37,589 nt of DNA from an uncultured Erysipelotrichaceae bacterium (GCA_902780395.1 CACZFH010000013.1:1-37589), one strand, 5' to 3'. Positions 16,611-25,404 are shown, counted from the first letter of the stretch. Notes: generated by a model not told the origin, from the sequence alone. Numbers and translations: made by a program.

Positions 16611-17393
16611 CTAATTTTTAAATTTACACTTATTTAAATTAAGATTCTCATATACCCGCCTCCAATGACTATTATTCATAAACTTTTTCATTACTTTATC
16701 CTCATTTGAATAAACATAAATAGGAAAATAACTAGTACTTAGTGAATAATTTTCAAAGTTGTAAGTAAGAGAAATAGAATCTCCAAACATTTCATATTGA
16801 TATTTTGGTTTATATAGATTCAATGATTTAGCTAAATCATTTAGAGTATCGGGACTAACTCCGAAATTATTAGGTTCAAAAAATAAATATCTGAAAAAAT
16901 ATGGAGTTAATTTTTCAATATAATCAAGTGCTTCTCCTGTTATTATCCAGTGAAGAAGATTATTACCTTGATTATCAAATTGTTCATTAACATTAATATT
17001 ATACAGCTTAACAGCGTCATCCAATATTTTTAAATAATTATAAATCATATTACCAATACGCATATGAGATTGGAAAACACAATCTAAATATAACTGACCA
17101 TCTTTATTAAACTCATAAGGAGAAACATAATCAAAAATAAATGGCATAATATTATCATAATGATGACTCCCATCTAAAAAAAGTAAATGAGGTAAATAGC
17201 ACCCTGTTTCTTCATCCATTTTAGATAATGAATCTTTATTAAAATAATCTAAGAAAGTTTCCCTATTAATCTCAAACCTATGATGAGAAATAAAATATTT
17301 TTTCAATGTAGTCCGAGAAAAATCAACTTTTCCATTTCCTATTTGAACACTAACTGTCCCCTTATCCTTCCATACATCATTTTGTTTATCCAT
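16611..17393 (-). CDS. Unknown protein with an ankyrin-like stretch, third gene of the AAA+ operon
   Basis: 260 residues, soluble, family not recognised. A segment around residues 138-165 (NEQFDNQGNNLLHWIITGEA and the following helix) has the N-x-L-L-H-x-x-x-x-G pattern of one ankyrin repeat, perhaps with a degenerate second. The N-terminus contains the strand-rich GTVSVQIGNGKVDFS. The ATG overlaps the end of the preceding gene by eight bases (ATGGATAA), with GGTG just upstream, so translation is coupled. Its fixed place suggests a partner or substrate adaptor of the AAA+ ATPase; this is inference from context. Confidence 0.65.
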   Translation of the reverse strand: MDKQNDVWKDKGTVSVQIGNGKVDFSRTTLKKYFISHHRFEINRETFLDYFNKDSLSKMDEETGCYLPHLLFLDGSHHYDNIMPFIFDYVSPYEFNKDGQLYLDCVFQSHMRIGNMIYNYLKILDDAVKLYNINVNEQFDNQGNNLLHWIITGEALDYIEKLTPYFFRYLFFEPNNFGVSPDTLNDLAKSLNLYKPKYQYEMFGDSISLTYNFENYSLSTSYFPIYVYSNEDKVMKKFMNNSHWRRVYENLNLNKCKFKN

Positions 17394-18300
17394 AATTCAC
17401 CATATTCTTTCTCTTTTGAATATCAATATTTTGATATTTTTGATTTATTTTTTTAATTGCCCTTTGATAATCTTCTTTTAAATCTTTACCGTATATTCCT
17501 AGTTCATCAGGTGAAGAAATATAAATTATTTGATCAATATTTTTTAATTTTTGATAAGCTTCTAAAAATTCAATAGTTTCATGACACTTAGAAGGAATTC
17601 CATACCCACCTACCCATTCGCTAGACTTTAATGGCATTTTCTCCTCAGCTCGAAATAATAATCTTCTAAGAAAAGAAAGATTTACAAGAGGAAAATACAT
17701 CAATTTTAAATTTATTTTTTCATATTCTTTTTTTAATGGAACCTCTAAAAATAATGATTCAGAATAACTCTTCGTATGACTAAGATCAAAACCATAAAAG
17801 TTAATCTTATATCCTTTTTTTTCTAAATATTGAATAAGACTTAATACTATAATTCCTCTATTCTTAACAGCATTTTTTGAAGTATAAGCTTCATAAGAAT
17901 AATTCATATAAATATTGATTGTTGGGTCATCTTTAACAACATGATAAGAATGCATAGCTGCTGGAATATTCAATAAATATCTAGGTACACTAGGAAGAAA
18001 TCCAGAAACTGAATAATAGTTCTCCACCCTATCTTGAGAATCTATATAATAATTCAAAGAATCAAATTTATCGGCAAATTGAATAAATCCTTCACTCATC
18101 CCATAACGGCATAAGTTCCAGGCTTCCTCATAAGAATTAGTTTCAGTAAAATAATAATCTCTAGATTTGCTTGCCATTTTATCAACAAACATATAATTAA
18201 CGTTCTCATCTCTAACATAAAACAAAAAATCATCTAAACTATCAAAAGTTCCCACATAGACAGTAGAATTATGAAATTGAAAACATTTTTCTTTTGCCAT
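17386..18300 (-). CDS. VWA-like / DUF7192-like partner of the AAA+ ATPase
   Basis: 304 residues from the ATG at 18300, with AGGTGA six bases upstream. No signal peptide or membrane segment. The central part contains GFLPSVPRYLLNIPAAM, a NRGIIVLSLIQYLEKKGYKI stretch (strand-helix-strand as in VWA-type folds), and SEWVGGYGIPSKC near the C-terminus. This arrangement resembles phage and bacterial DUF7192-type proteins found beside MoxR/CobS ATPases; the assignment is by eye and tentative. MIDAS motifs (DxSxS) are not obvious. It starts nine bases after the ATPase stop and overlaps the third gene, so the three proteins are made together. Confidence 0.6.
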   Translation of the reverse strand: MAKEKCFQFHNSTVYVGTFDSLDDFLFYVRDENVNYMFVDKMASKSRDYYFTETNSYEEAWNLCRYGMSEGFIQFADKFDSLNYYIDSQDRVENYYSVSGFLPSVPRYLLNIPAAMHSYHVVKDDPTINIYMNYSYEAYTSKNAVKNRGIIVLSLIQYLEKKGYKINFYGFDLSHTKSYSESLFLEVPLKKEYEKINLKLMYFPLVNLSFLRRLLFRAEEKMPLKSSEWVGGYGIPSKCHETIEFLEAYQKLKNIDQIIYISSPDELGIYGKDLKEDYQRAIKKINQKYQNIDIQKRKNMVNYG

Positions 18301-18309
18301 AAATATCAC

Positions 18310-19971
18310 CTAATATTCTTTCGTACTAATTTTTTTTACTTTCTGTAAATAATTACAAAACTTATCTTCATAATAACCAGTTGATACTGTTTTATCTAAT
18401 TCATTTAATATAATTCTTAAATCTTCATTACTCATTCCCTGAGTAAGAGTAAAATCAAATATTTTATCTAAATCAAATAATTCATTAGAAATCATCTTAT
18501 CAGCGTTTACTATATTTCTTGTAGAAATAACTTGTCTAAGTCTATTATTTTCAATAATTTTCCTAATCTTCCAATATAATGGTAAAAAATCTTGATTAAA
18601 TACCAGATTCGATTCTAATGTATTATCATAATATATATAAATTGGCGTAAAACGATTTAAAGATGCCACATCTAACTGATTTCTACCACAATAGAGCATA
18701 TTAGCACCATTACCATATGTATTAGCAGCAGCAGCTATATGAAAATCAGCATGTTTAGGATAACATTTACCATCAGGAAAAGAAGCATATTCATGATATC
18801 CTGTTCCAACAGCAGAATTAATAGCTAAAAGTGCACTAGCATTAGATTGATCTAACTCATCTATCATGATAAAGCCACCCTTTGTAAAAGCTTCATAAAA
18901 TTGCGTTTTACAATAATGACCATTTGCATCTACAAAACCCATTACTTTATATTCTTCTGTTACATCATTAACATAATAGAATTTCCAATCCAAAATATCC
19001 GCAATTTGCTCAATAATTACATTTTTTCCACATCCAGCAGGACCAACCAATAATGGATTAAAACCAGCTGAAACTAATTTCAAAACATCTTCAAATTGAT
19101 GATGAAGAATTTTTGGTTTAGTAGTCTTCTTTTCCTTATTATCAATAACAATTGAAATCATCTTATAAGGAGTTTCCACCTTGGCTTTTTCTAAAGCTTT
19201 ATCAACAATCATATCAGCTAATTCTTCTTTTCTTTGTTCGATAGATTTCAAAGATTTTTCACATTCAACCTGAACTTTAGCCAACCTTTTTTCTTCTTCA
19301 AGAACAGCATCTTTAACATCATTTTTCAAGTCCCCTAATAATTTTTTAGCAGCCTCTGCTTCTGATTTTTGAAGTTTTTTAAACTTATTACATTCACTCT
19401 TTAAATTTTTTAATTCCTGACTAACACCATCATTAACCAGTTTATTTACTTTATTATGAATCTCTTTCATAAACTGAGATCCTTCATCGCTTTTCTTCTT
19501 TAAATAAGAGTATTCTTTTTCCAAAGAAGTGGCCTTTTTCTGAAGATCACTTTCTTTTCTCTCTAATTTTTGAAGAACATCCTCAATTTCTTGATTAATC
19601 ATATCCCTTTTTTTACTAATATCATCACTCTTGATATCTACTTTAGTATCTATACTTTCAATTTTCTCAAACATAGAAACCATTGAACTAGCAAATTCAT
19701 CATTAACATAAGGAAACACTTGAAAAGAATACATAGAATTCTGAAAAAACTCATTATTAGAAATAACTAAATGAATATTATCCCAAAGAAAAGCATCATC
19801 TGCTATTTTTTTTACAGAAGGTGGAATAACAACATAGCGACAACTCTCCCAATCATAAAATGCTTGTGAACCTATTTCACAAAAAACATTTGGAATTATA
19901 CAAGAAGATAAACTTTTACAAGTATCGACTTTATCACTAAAGTATTCTCTCTGTAAAGAATTATTTTTCAT
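18310..19971 (-). CDS. LRR/coiled-coil/MoxR-CobS-type AAA+ ATPase
   Basis: 553 residues from the ATG at 19971, with GGGGG four bases upstream. Residues 24-65 look like one or two BspA-type leucine-rich repeats (PNVFCEIGSQAFYDW, then PSVKKIADDAFLWD). A long coiled coil runs from about 110 to 265. The AAA+ domain (285-500) has Walker A GPAGCGKN (310-317), with Asn where Ser/Thr is usual, Walker B GFIMIDELDQSN (366-377), sensor AAAANTYG (414-420) and an arginine in ASLNRF (437-441). It is closest to the MoxR/CobS type, whose members remodel partners together with VWA-like proteins. Here the partner would be the next gene. A strong promoter and a LysR-type operator lie upstream. Confidence 0.82.
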   Translation of the reverse strand: MKNNSLQREYFSDKVDTCKSLSSCIIPNVFCEIGSQAFYDWESCRYVVIPPSVKKIADDAFLWDNIHLVISNNEFFQNSMYSFQVFPYVNDEFASSMVSMFEKIESIDTKVDIKSDDISKKRDMINQEIEDVLQKLERKESDLQKKATSLEKEYSYLKKKSDEGSQFMKEIHNKVNKLVNDGVSQELKNLKSECNKFKKLQKSEAEAAKKLLGDLKNDVKDAVLEEEKRLAKVQVECEKSLKSIEQRKEELADMIVDKALEKAKVETPYKMISIVIDNKEKKTTKPKILHHQFEDVLKLVSAGFNPLLVGPAGCGKNVIIEQIADILDWKFYYVNDVTEEYKVMGFVDANGHYCKTQFYEAFTKGGFIMIDELDQSNASALLAINSAVGTGYHEYASFPDGKCYPKHADFHIAAAANTYGNGANMLYCGRNQLDVASLNRFTPIYIYYDNTLESNLVFNQDFLPLYWKIRKIIENNRLRQVISTRNIVNADKMISNELFDLDKIFDFTLTQGMSNEDLRIILNELDKTVSTGYYEDKFCNYLQKVKKISTKEY

Positions 19972-20000
19972 AAAGCCCCCACTCTCACTCACCGATATGT

Positions 20001-20029
20001 ATTATAACAGAATAATTATCTAATGTAAA
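20001..20029 (-). promoter_or_regulatory. Promoter of the AAA+ operon
   Basis: Minus-strand TTTACA (20024-20029), 17-bp spacer, TATAAT (20001-20006) preceded by TG (extended -10). Transcription should begin near 19994. Confidence 0.75.
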
Positions 20030-20034
20030 ATAGC

Positions 20035-20070
20035 AATAATTCATCATATCTATGAATTATTTTCATAGAT
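20035..20070. promoter_or_regulatory. LysR-type operator: two overlapping perfect inverted repeats
   Basis: The first repeat is AATAATTCAT (20035-20044), 7 bp, ATGAATTATT (20052-20061). The second is ATCTATGAA (20048-20056), 5 bp, TTCATAGAT (20062-20070). They share the ATGAA half-site, so three half-sites lie side by side, and the second contains a T-N11-A core. The second repeat is centred about 65 bases upstream of the predicted AAA+ start and about 50 upstream of the LysR start, as expected for activation of the operon and control of the regulator. Confidence 0.65.
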
Positions 20071-20074
20071 AATC

Positions 20075-20103
20075 TTGAATTTTAATAAAAAAAATAGTAT
20101 AAT
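20075..20103 (+). promoter_or_regulatory. Promoter of the LysR gene
   Basis: TTGAAT (20075-20080), 17-bp spacer, perfect TATAAT (20098-20103), 25 bases before the start codon at 20129. Confidence 0.7.
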
Positions 20104-20128
20104 AATCCCTACTTATTGGGGGGGTTAT

Positions 20129-21016
20129 ATGAATATTGATATTAATATAGAATTATTAAAAACTTTCTATATAGTAGCTAAATATAAAAATATTACAAAA
20201 GCTAGTAATGAATTATTAGTATCTCAATCTACTGTAAGTAAATCAATAAAAAATATAGAAGAACAATTAGATTGTCAATTATTTACAAGATCAAAAAAAG
20301 GAGTAGAACTAACAAAAGAAGGAGAAATACTATATAATTCAACTGAAAAAGTATTAAACATTTTAAATAATGATTTAAAGAAAATAACCAAAACAAAAAC
20401 AATTAATATATTAGTTGGAAAAGTATTAGCTGACAAAGTATTAGTTCCATATATTAATTTATTTCAAAAAAAATATCCTAATATTAAAATTAATTTGAGT
20501 TGTACAGATATAAAAGGAGTAAAAAGCAAATTAAAAAATGATGAAGTAGATATTGCCATAGGCTATTATATTGATGAATTAGAAGATAACTATGAACAAA
20601 GAAAAATAAGTCAAGAACTTCATCCAATATTTGTATGTAATAATAATTATAAAGAATTAATTAATAAAAAAATAAAAGTAAAAGAACTAGAAAAGTATCC
20701 TTATATTATAAGCTCTAAAGGAGCTACAACCTACCAATATGCCCTAGATTTTTTCCAAGAAAATAATCTAGATATAACACCTACTATGGAAATCTTAGGA
20801 ACTTCATTAATTACTCAATTAGTTAAAAATGGTCTTGGAATAAGTATTCTAACAAAAGAATTTATTGAGGAAGAATTAAAGAACCAAGAACTATTCGAAA
20901 TACAATTAGAAAAAGAATTAGAAACAAGACATTTAACTATCATAACTTATAAAAACAAGACGCTTAGTAAAGAAATTAATTATTTAATAGATTTATTAAT
21001 AAAAAAAGACAAATAA
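20129..21016 (+). CDS. LysR-family transcriptional regulator
   Basis: 295 residues from the ATG at 20129 (MNIDINIELLKTFYIV), with a GGGGGGG ribosome site; the longer in-frame ATG at 20075 lies within the promoter. The winged helix-turn-helix is residues 3-65 (KNITKASNELLVSQSTVSKS, then LFTRSKKGVELTKEG). The periplasmic-binding-protein-like effector domain (about 88-290) has VDIAIGYY and the VKNGLGISILTKEFI loop typical of the family. It is divergent from the three-gene AAA+ operon with an operator between them, so that operon is the probable target. The effector is unknown. The stop codon lies in a bidirectional terminator. Confidence 0.92.
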   Translation: MNIDINIELLKTFYIVAKYKNITKASNELLVSQSTVSKSIKNIEEQLDCQLFTRSKKGVELTKEGEILYNSTEKVLNILNNDLKKITKTKTINILVGKVLADKVLVPYINLFQKKYPNIKINLSCTDIKGVKSKLKNDEVDIAIGYYIDELEDNYEQRKISQELHPIFVCNNNYKELINKKIKVKELEKYPYIISSKGATTYQYALDFFQENNLDITPTMEILGTSLITQLVKNGLGISILTKEFIEEELKNQELFEIQLEKELETRHLTIITYKNKTLSKEINYLIDLLIKKDK

Positions 21017-21028
21017 TTGTCTTTTTTT
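21001..21028. terminator. Bidirectional intrinsic terminator
   Basis: AAAAAAAGACAA (21001-21012), loop ATAA containing the LysR stop, TTGTCTTTTTTT (21017-21028). A/T runs on both sides serve the LysR gene and the converging ATPase gene. Confidence 0.8.
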
Positions 21029-21029
21029 A

Positions 21030-21773
21030 TTATTCATCAAAGAGACGATGTTGCATAGCTAAAGGATTATCTAAATACATTTTATACAAAGAATAAATAT
21101 CCGTATCTTCATATTTTACTTCTTGAAAAGAATGATTTAAATCTAATATTTTTCCATCACGATAACTAATAAGAATAGGAGAATGAGTTGCAATAATAAA
21201 CTGACTACCATCTTTTACCAATTGATCAATTAAACATAATAATGATAATTGTCTTTCTGGAGATAATGCTGCTTCAGGCTCATCCAATATGTATAGTCCA
21301 TTTCCTTTAAATTTATTTTGTACTAATTGAATAAATGCTTCCCCGTGAGAACATTCATGTAAGTTACCTCCATAATAGGTATATAATTCAGGAAAGCCAT
21401 TTTCTTCTGCTATTCTTTCCATTTCTGTTGAAAAATTATAAAAACTTTCTGCCCTTAAAAAGAATTTCATTCTTGGCCTATTAAATGTTGCCACTCTAAG
21501 ATATTTTGATAATTCTGAAGTTGTATCTCTTGTTTCATACTGAAAATTTTCTGTTCCACCTTCTGGAGGCAATCCTAAAGCAACAGCTATAGCTTCAATA
21601 AAAGTAGACTTACCAACACCATTTTCTCCTACAAAAAAAGTTACAGGCGAATCAAAAGACAACTCTTTGAAGTTTTTTACAATTTCTATATTAAATGGGT
21701 ACCGATCAAAAGAATCAATTCTATCCCTCTCCAAAGTAACTTTTTTTATCATTAATTTAGAATTTAAACTCAT
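21030..21773 (-). CDS. SMC/ABC-type AAA ATPase (stand-alone, COG3910-like)
   Basis: 247 residues, soluble. It has Walker A FFVGENGVGKSTFIEA (about 46-61), a signature SHGEAFIQL, Walker B NGLYILDEPEAALSPERQ and an H-loop ATHSP. This is the set of single-chain predicted ATPases related to RecF/SMC, without coiled-coil arms. Their role is not well defined; DNA or RNP remodelling is possible. AGGTGA is four bases before the ATG. It is the last gene of the five-gene unit that begins with the ABC transporter, eight bases after the ADP-ribosylglycohydrolase-like gene. Confidence 0.85.
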   Translation of the reverse strand: MSLNSKLMIKKVTLERDRIDSFDRYPFNIEIVKNFKELSFDSPVTFFVGENGVGKSTFIEAIAVALGLPPEGGTENFQYETRDTTSELSKYLRVATFNRPRMKFFLRAESFYNFSTEMERIAEENGFPELYTYYGGNLHECSHGEAFIQLVQNKFKGNGLYILDEPEAALSPERQLSLLCLIDQLVKDGSQFIIATHSPILISYRDGKILDLNHSFQEVKYEDTDIYSLYKMYLDNPLAMQHRLFDE

Positions 21774-21781
21774 AAAATCAC

Positions 21782-22564
21782 CTAACGATAACCATATTCT
21801 TTTGCTTTTTCTAAAACTTTAACATAATTCTTTGGGAGCTTCTTTTGAATAGATTCCACTATAGAATCATCAATTCCATACAAAGCTTCTGCCATACTTC
21901 CTACAATTGCAGCATTAGTATCTGTATCTCCTCCCATTAATAAAGTCTTTCTAATCGCATCTTCAAAACTACTAGATTGATAAAAAGCATACAAACAGTT
22001 TCCTAAAGTTTCATAGCAAGTCATATTAAATCTTTTAAATGGTTGATAATGGACAGGTAGTTTTAATTTTTGATATACTTCTTCTTTAGAATATCCTTTT
22101 CTTAAATAATAAATCATTAAAGCTAAAGTAGATGCTGAAATAGTAGCTTCAAAAGAATGATGAGACGGATTCGTTGCCAAAAAAGCATTATGATAAACCT
22201 CTTCAGGATTATCAAACATAAATCCAACTGGAGAAATTCTCATCAAAGCTCCATTACCACCACTACAACCAATTTCTTTTTTCTTAGCCCAAGCAATTAA
22301 ACCTGGTGAAAATGGACTATCAAAATAAGGTTCAAATTCTGGTCGATAATCGAGTTTTAAAATATCATCAATATACTTTCGGATATAATAATCATAATTT
22401 CTATCATGTAATATAGCATCTAAAACAGCAACTGTTAAAATAGTATCATCACTATAAAAAGACTCATCTGTTAATAATATCTCAGGATCAATACTCCTAA
22501 TCTTTCGTGTTTGATCATATTCATAAACACTACCAACTAAATCTCCATAAATAGCACCATACAT
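21782..22564 (-). CDS. ADP-ribosylglycohydrolase family protein
   Basis: 260 residues from the ATG at 22564, with GGGAGGTG five bases upstream. All-helical DraG/ARH fold: MYGAIYGDLVGSVYE, the metal motif SFYSDDTILTVAV, GNGALMRISPVGF, ATNPSHHSFEA and the second metal motif GGDTDTNAAIVGSM. Such enzymes remove ADP-ribose from protein side chains or hydrolyse related ADP-ribosyl compounds, using two divalent metals. No ADP-ribosyltransferase is seen in the window. Cotranscribed with a metallophosphoesterase and an ATPase. Confidence 0.9.
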   Translation of the reverse strand: MYGAIYGDLVGSVYEYDQTRKIRSIDPEILLTDESFYSDDTILTVAVLDAILHDRNYDYYIRKYIDDILKLDYRPEFEPYFDSPFSPGLIAWAKKKEIGCSGGNGALMRISPVGFMFDNPEEVYHNAFLATNPSHHSFEATISASTLALMIYYLRKGYSKEEVYQKLKLPVHYQPFKRFNMTCYETLGNCLYAFYQSSSFEDAIRKTLLMGGDTDTNAAIVGSMAEALYGIDDSIVESIQKKLPKNYVKVLEKAKEYGYR

Positions 22565-22583
22565 CTTATCACCTCCCAAATAA

Positions 22584-23405
22584 TTACTTTTTCACAAATA
22601 TTTTTCTTTCATCTTCGCAAATAAGAGCATTTTCAAAATAATAAGGTTCTATTAAGAAATGATCACTCTCATTAGTTACTACTAAAAAGCCAGGACGGCT
22701 TTCATTATTTTGAATTTTATCATCAGACATAGTTGATACATAAGCCGTATGAGGTTCCTTAAATATGAAATTATGAGCATGTCCTCTCAAAACAATTGCC
22801 GCTTCACAAAATGGAATAGGAATCATATATTTTTTAGTAGGATGAATCAAAGCTATAGTAGAACCCAGCCAATTAATGTAACCATATTTTACACCTAATA
22901 AATTAAAGTCTTTTCTACTATTAAACATATCCATAAAATGTTGATCTTTACTAAAAGTATTAAAATCATGGTTACCAAACATCATAATATACCGAATTAA
23001 AGGATTATAAGGAAAATCATTTATAAGATGTTCTACCTGCTTGTCTTCATCGCGATATTTCCCCAAAACATTCTTAAAATCAGATTGAATAACATCACCA
23101 TTATGAACAAATGTATAAATACCCTTATCAATACCAAACATCATAGTCTCTTCAACATAGTAAAGGTTCTCGAATTTACTCCCAATATGAGTATCAGACA
23201 TAACTAAAATTCTTTTTTCATTAATAGAATAGCCTGTCATTAATGGCAAAAGATCCAAAGAAGGATATATTCTTTTTAAACAATATAATACTTCATAATA
23301 AGTTAACTTAGTTAACTCAGCTATTTCATTTACAGAAAATACATCAAAACATTCTCTAACCAAATTCATTTCTTCCTTTGTAATTTCATCTACATGTTTC
23401 TTCAT
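22584..23405 (-). CDS. Calcineurin-like metallophosphoesterase with N-terminal HTH-like segment
   Basis: 273 residues from the ATG at 23405 (MKKHVDEI), with GAGGTG four bases upstream. The metallophosphoesterase motifs are complete: VMSDTHIG (D71, H73), VHNGDVIQ (D104), FGNHDFN (N145, H146), ALIHP (H188) and LRGHAHNF (H209, H211). Residues about 22-48 (SVNEIAELTKLTYYEVLYCL) look like a helix-turn-helix, unusual for the enzyme. The substrate is unknown, perhaps a nucleotide or phosphodiester. It lies in the ABC/ADPRH operon. Confidence 0.87.
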   Translation of the reverse strand: MKKHVDEITKEEMNLVRECFDVFSVNEIAELTKLTYYEVLYCLKRIYPSLDLLPLMTGYSINEKRILVMSDTHIGSKFENLYYVEETMMFGIDKGIYTFVHNGDVIQSDFKNVLGKYRDEDKQVEHLINDFPYNPLIRYIMMFGNHDFNTFSKDQHFMDMFNSRKDFNLLGVKYGYINWLGSTIALIHPTKKYMIPIPFCEAAIVLRGHAHNFIFKEPHTAYVSTMSDDKIQNNESRPGFLVVTNESDHFLIEPYYFENALICEDERKIFVKK

Positions 23406-23428
23406 TAGGCACCTCAAAATAATAATTC

Positions 23429-24574
23429 TTAAACAAATAAAGTTTCTTCTGAACTATACTGTTTAGAAATAAATAATATAATTAAAATAGTATAAACAAT
23501 TGTAGTAATAAAAATAATAATCAATGATTGAATATTTATATCATTCATAGTAATATCATTTAATGCCATTCCACAATTAGCAATTGGAATAAAACTAAAC
23601 ATCGTATTATCAACTTCCATTACTTTAATAAAATAAGGAATTAAAGGTAGCAAAGAAATTAATTGTAAAGAAGATTGTGCTTCTTTATAAGTTTTAGCTT
23701 TACCCGATAAAGCAAAACAAACTCCAGCTACTAAAAAAGCCGATAATATAATAATAGATAAAACTAATAAAACCGAACTAGCATTAATAGCAATACGTAT
23801 ATCTTCAAATGTCTTAAACAGTGATTTCCCCAAATAGAAAGAAGGAATCATTAATGCATAAGAAACAACCCCAGAAACACAACCTAATAAAACTGTCGCT
23901 AAGTACTTCCCAATAATCAATTCAATACTCTTAATAGGGAAAGTTAATATTGTTTCCAAAGTTCCTCTTTCCTTTTCACCAGAAGTTGCATCAGTACTAA
24001 CCACAATACAAGTCATAATAATAATCATCAAAACATAAGTAATAGTCAAATTAAAAAATATAGAGAAGAAAGAATTATCTTCATCTTTAGCTAATGACTT
24101 AGATGAAATAATAATAGAATGAAATACTTCATCAGCAGCAATACCCTTTTCATTAAGATAAGCATATCCCAGTAATTGATTATAAGAATCAAGATAACTA
24201 TTAATATAAGAACTTGTCATTTGCCCACTATTTGTAGAAGTATCAGTATAAACAGTATAATTATTTTCTTCCTTTACAATATACCCAGTAATTTCCCCAT
24301 TATTATAAGCCGATTCCATATCTTCTAAAGTTTTATAATAATTATAATTAATAGAACCAATTTCCTTTACAATACTCTTTTCATTCTCAGATAATTGATA
24401 ATTTATTCCTACAGAATAACTAGAATTATCCATATAATCAAATAAGTAACCAAATAAGAGTATTATAACTGGAATAATAATAGGATAAAGCAAAATCTTA
24501 TGAAAAGATTTTTTATCCCTAATAATACCGCGTAATTCCTTAAATATCGTAATTTTAATATTATTCCATTTCAC
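23429..24574 (-). CDS. ABC-2-type transporter permease (NatB-like)
   Basis: About 381 residues with GTG start at 24574, chosen because GGTGGTG lies six bases upstream; an ATG at 24589 in the same frame lacks a site. One N-terminal helix (KILLYPIIIPVIILLFGYLF) is followed by an outside domain of about 120 residues, then five helices: FFNLTITYVLMIIIMTCIVV, LATVLLGCVSGVVSYALMI, VLLVLSIIILSAFLVAGVCF, SLLPLIPYFIKV and IIIFITTIVYTILIILF. SGEKERGTLETILTFP is the family coupling motif. This is the Na+-exporter-like NatB/ABC-2 family; the cargo is not known. It overlaps the ATPase gene by 14 bases. Confidence 0.88.
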   Translation of the reverse strand: MKWNNIKITIFKELRGIIRDKKSFHKILLYPIIIPVIILLFGYLFDYMDNSSYSVGINYQLSENEKSIVKEIGSINYNYYKTLEDMESAYNNGEITGYIVKEENNYTVYTDTSTNSGQMTSSYINSYLDSYNQLLGYAYLNEKGIAADEVFHSIIISSKSLAKDEDNSFFSIFFNLTITYVLMIIIMTCIVVSTDATSGEKERGTLETILTFPIKSIELIIGKYLATVLLGCVSGVVSYALMIPSFYLGKSLFKTFEDIRIAINASSVLLVLSIIILSAFLVAGVCFALSGKAKTYKEAQSSLQLISLLPLIPYFIKVMEVDNTMFSFIPIANCGMALNDITMNDINIQSLIIIFITTIVYTILIILFISKQYSSEETLFV

Positions 24575-25322
24575 TATGAACACCACCAATCAAAGCAATA
24601 AAAGCATCCCTAATATTAGTAGTATGAGTTTGCTCCTCAATATCTTTAGGAGTCCCCATAGCCACAACTTTTCCTTTATTAATTAAAACAACCCTATCAC
24701 AAATATTTTCAGCCTCTTCCATATAATGAGTTGAATATATAATACATTTTCCTTTTTCTCTTTCTTCTTTAATAAAATCCAAAATAACTTGACTAGAAAT
24801 AATATCTAAACCAGAAGTTGCTTCATCAAGAATATAATAATGAGGATCATGTAATACACACCTAGAAACTCCTACTCTTTGCATTTGACCAGTAGATAAG
24901 CTTCCAATCCTTTGGTCTTTAAATGATTCCATGTCAAATCTTTTAATAACTGTAGCTATTCTTTTTTCTGTATCCGTTTTACTCATATCATAATACTTTG
25001 CACACATTTTTAATAATTCTACACAAGAAATATCTTTATATAGATGAGTATTACCTGATAAAAAAGCTAATTGTTTTTTGATAGAAAGCTCATTATGTTT
25101 TAAATCTTTACCATCAAAAATTACTTTCCCATCACTAGGAGTCATAATACCTGCTATTATTCTTAATAAAGTAGTTTTACCAGCACCATTAGGACCTAAT
25201 AAACCAAGTATTTCACCATCATTAACCTTAAAAGAAATATCATCATCAGCCAAAAAAGAAACTTTTTTTCTTTTATCAACTATTTTATTAAACTTCTTAG
25301 AAACATGATTAACTTCAATCAT
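24561..25322 (-). CDS. ABC transporter ATP-binding protein (NatA-like)
   Basis: 253 residues from the ATG at 25322, with GAGAGGAG eight bases upstream. Walker A LLGPNGAGKTTLL, Q-loop region KKQLAFLSGNTHLY, signature LSTGQMQRVGV, Walker B HYYILDEATSGLD and H-loop YSTHYMEEAE are all intact. It powers the permease encoded by the overlapping next gene. First gene of a five-gene unit with ADP-ribosylglycohydrolase and ATPase genes downstream. Confidence 0.93.
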   Translation of the reverse strand: MIEVNHVSKKFNKIVDKRKKVSFLADDDISFKVNDGEILGLLGPNGAGKTTLLRIIAGIMTPSDGKVIFDGKDLKHNELSIKKQLAFLSGNTHLYKDISCVELLKMCAKYYDMSKTDTEKRIATVIKRFDMESFKDQRIGSLSTGQMQRVGVSRCVLHDPHYYILDEATSGLDIISSQVILDFIKEEREKGKCIIYSTHYMEEAENICDRVVLINKGKVVAMGTPKDIEEQTHTTNIRDAFIALIGGVHSEME

Positions 25323-25349
25323 ATAAACAACTCCTCTCAATTCACAATT

Positions 25350-25358
25350 AGTATAACA
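25350..25358 (-). promoter_or_regulatory. Extended -10 promoter of the ABC/ADPRH operon
   Basis: Minus-strand TGTTATACT about 27 bases before the ATPase start, after the sortase terminator. No clear -35. Confidence 0.5.
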
Positions 25359-25377
25359 TATAATAATTTATAAAACA

Positions 25378-25403
25378 CAAAAAAAGCGCCTAAAAAAACG
25401 CTT
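25378..25403 (-). terminator. Terminator of the surface-fibre operon
   Basis: Minus-strand AAGCG, ten-base loop, CGCTT (25384-25403) and a T7 run. The stem is short but the T run is good, and it begins directly after the sortase stop. Confidence 0.55.
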
Positions 25404-25404
25404 A

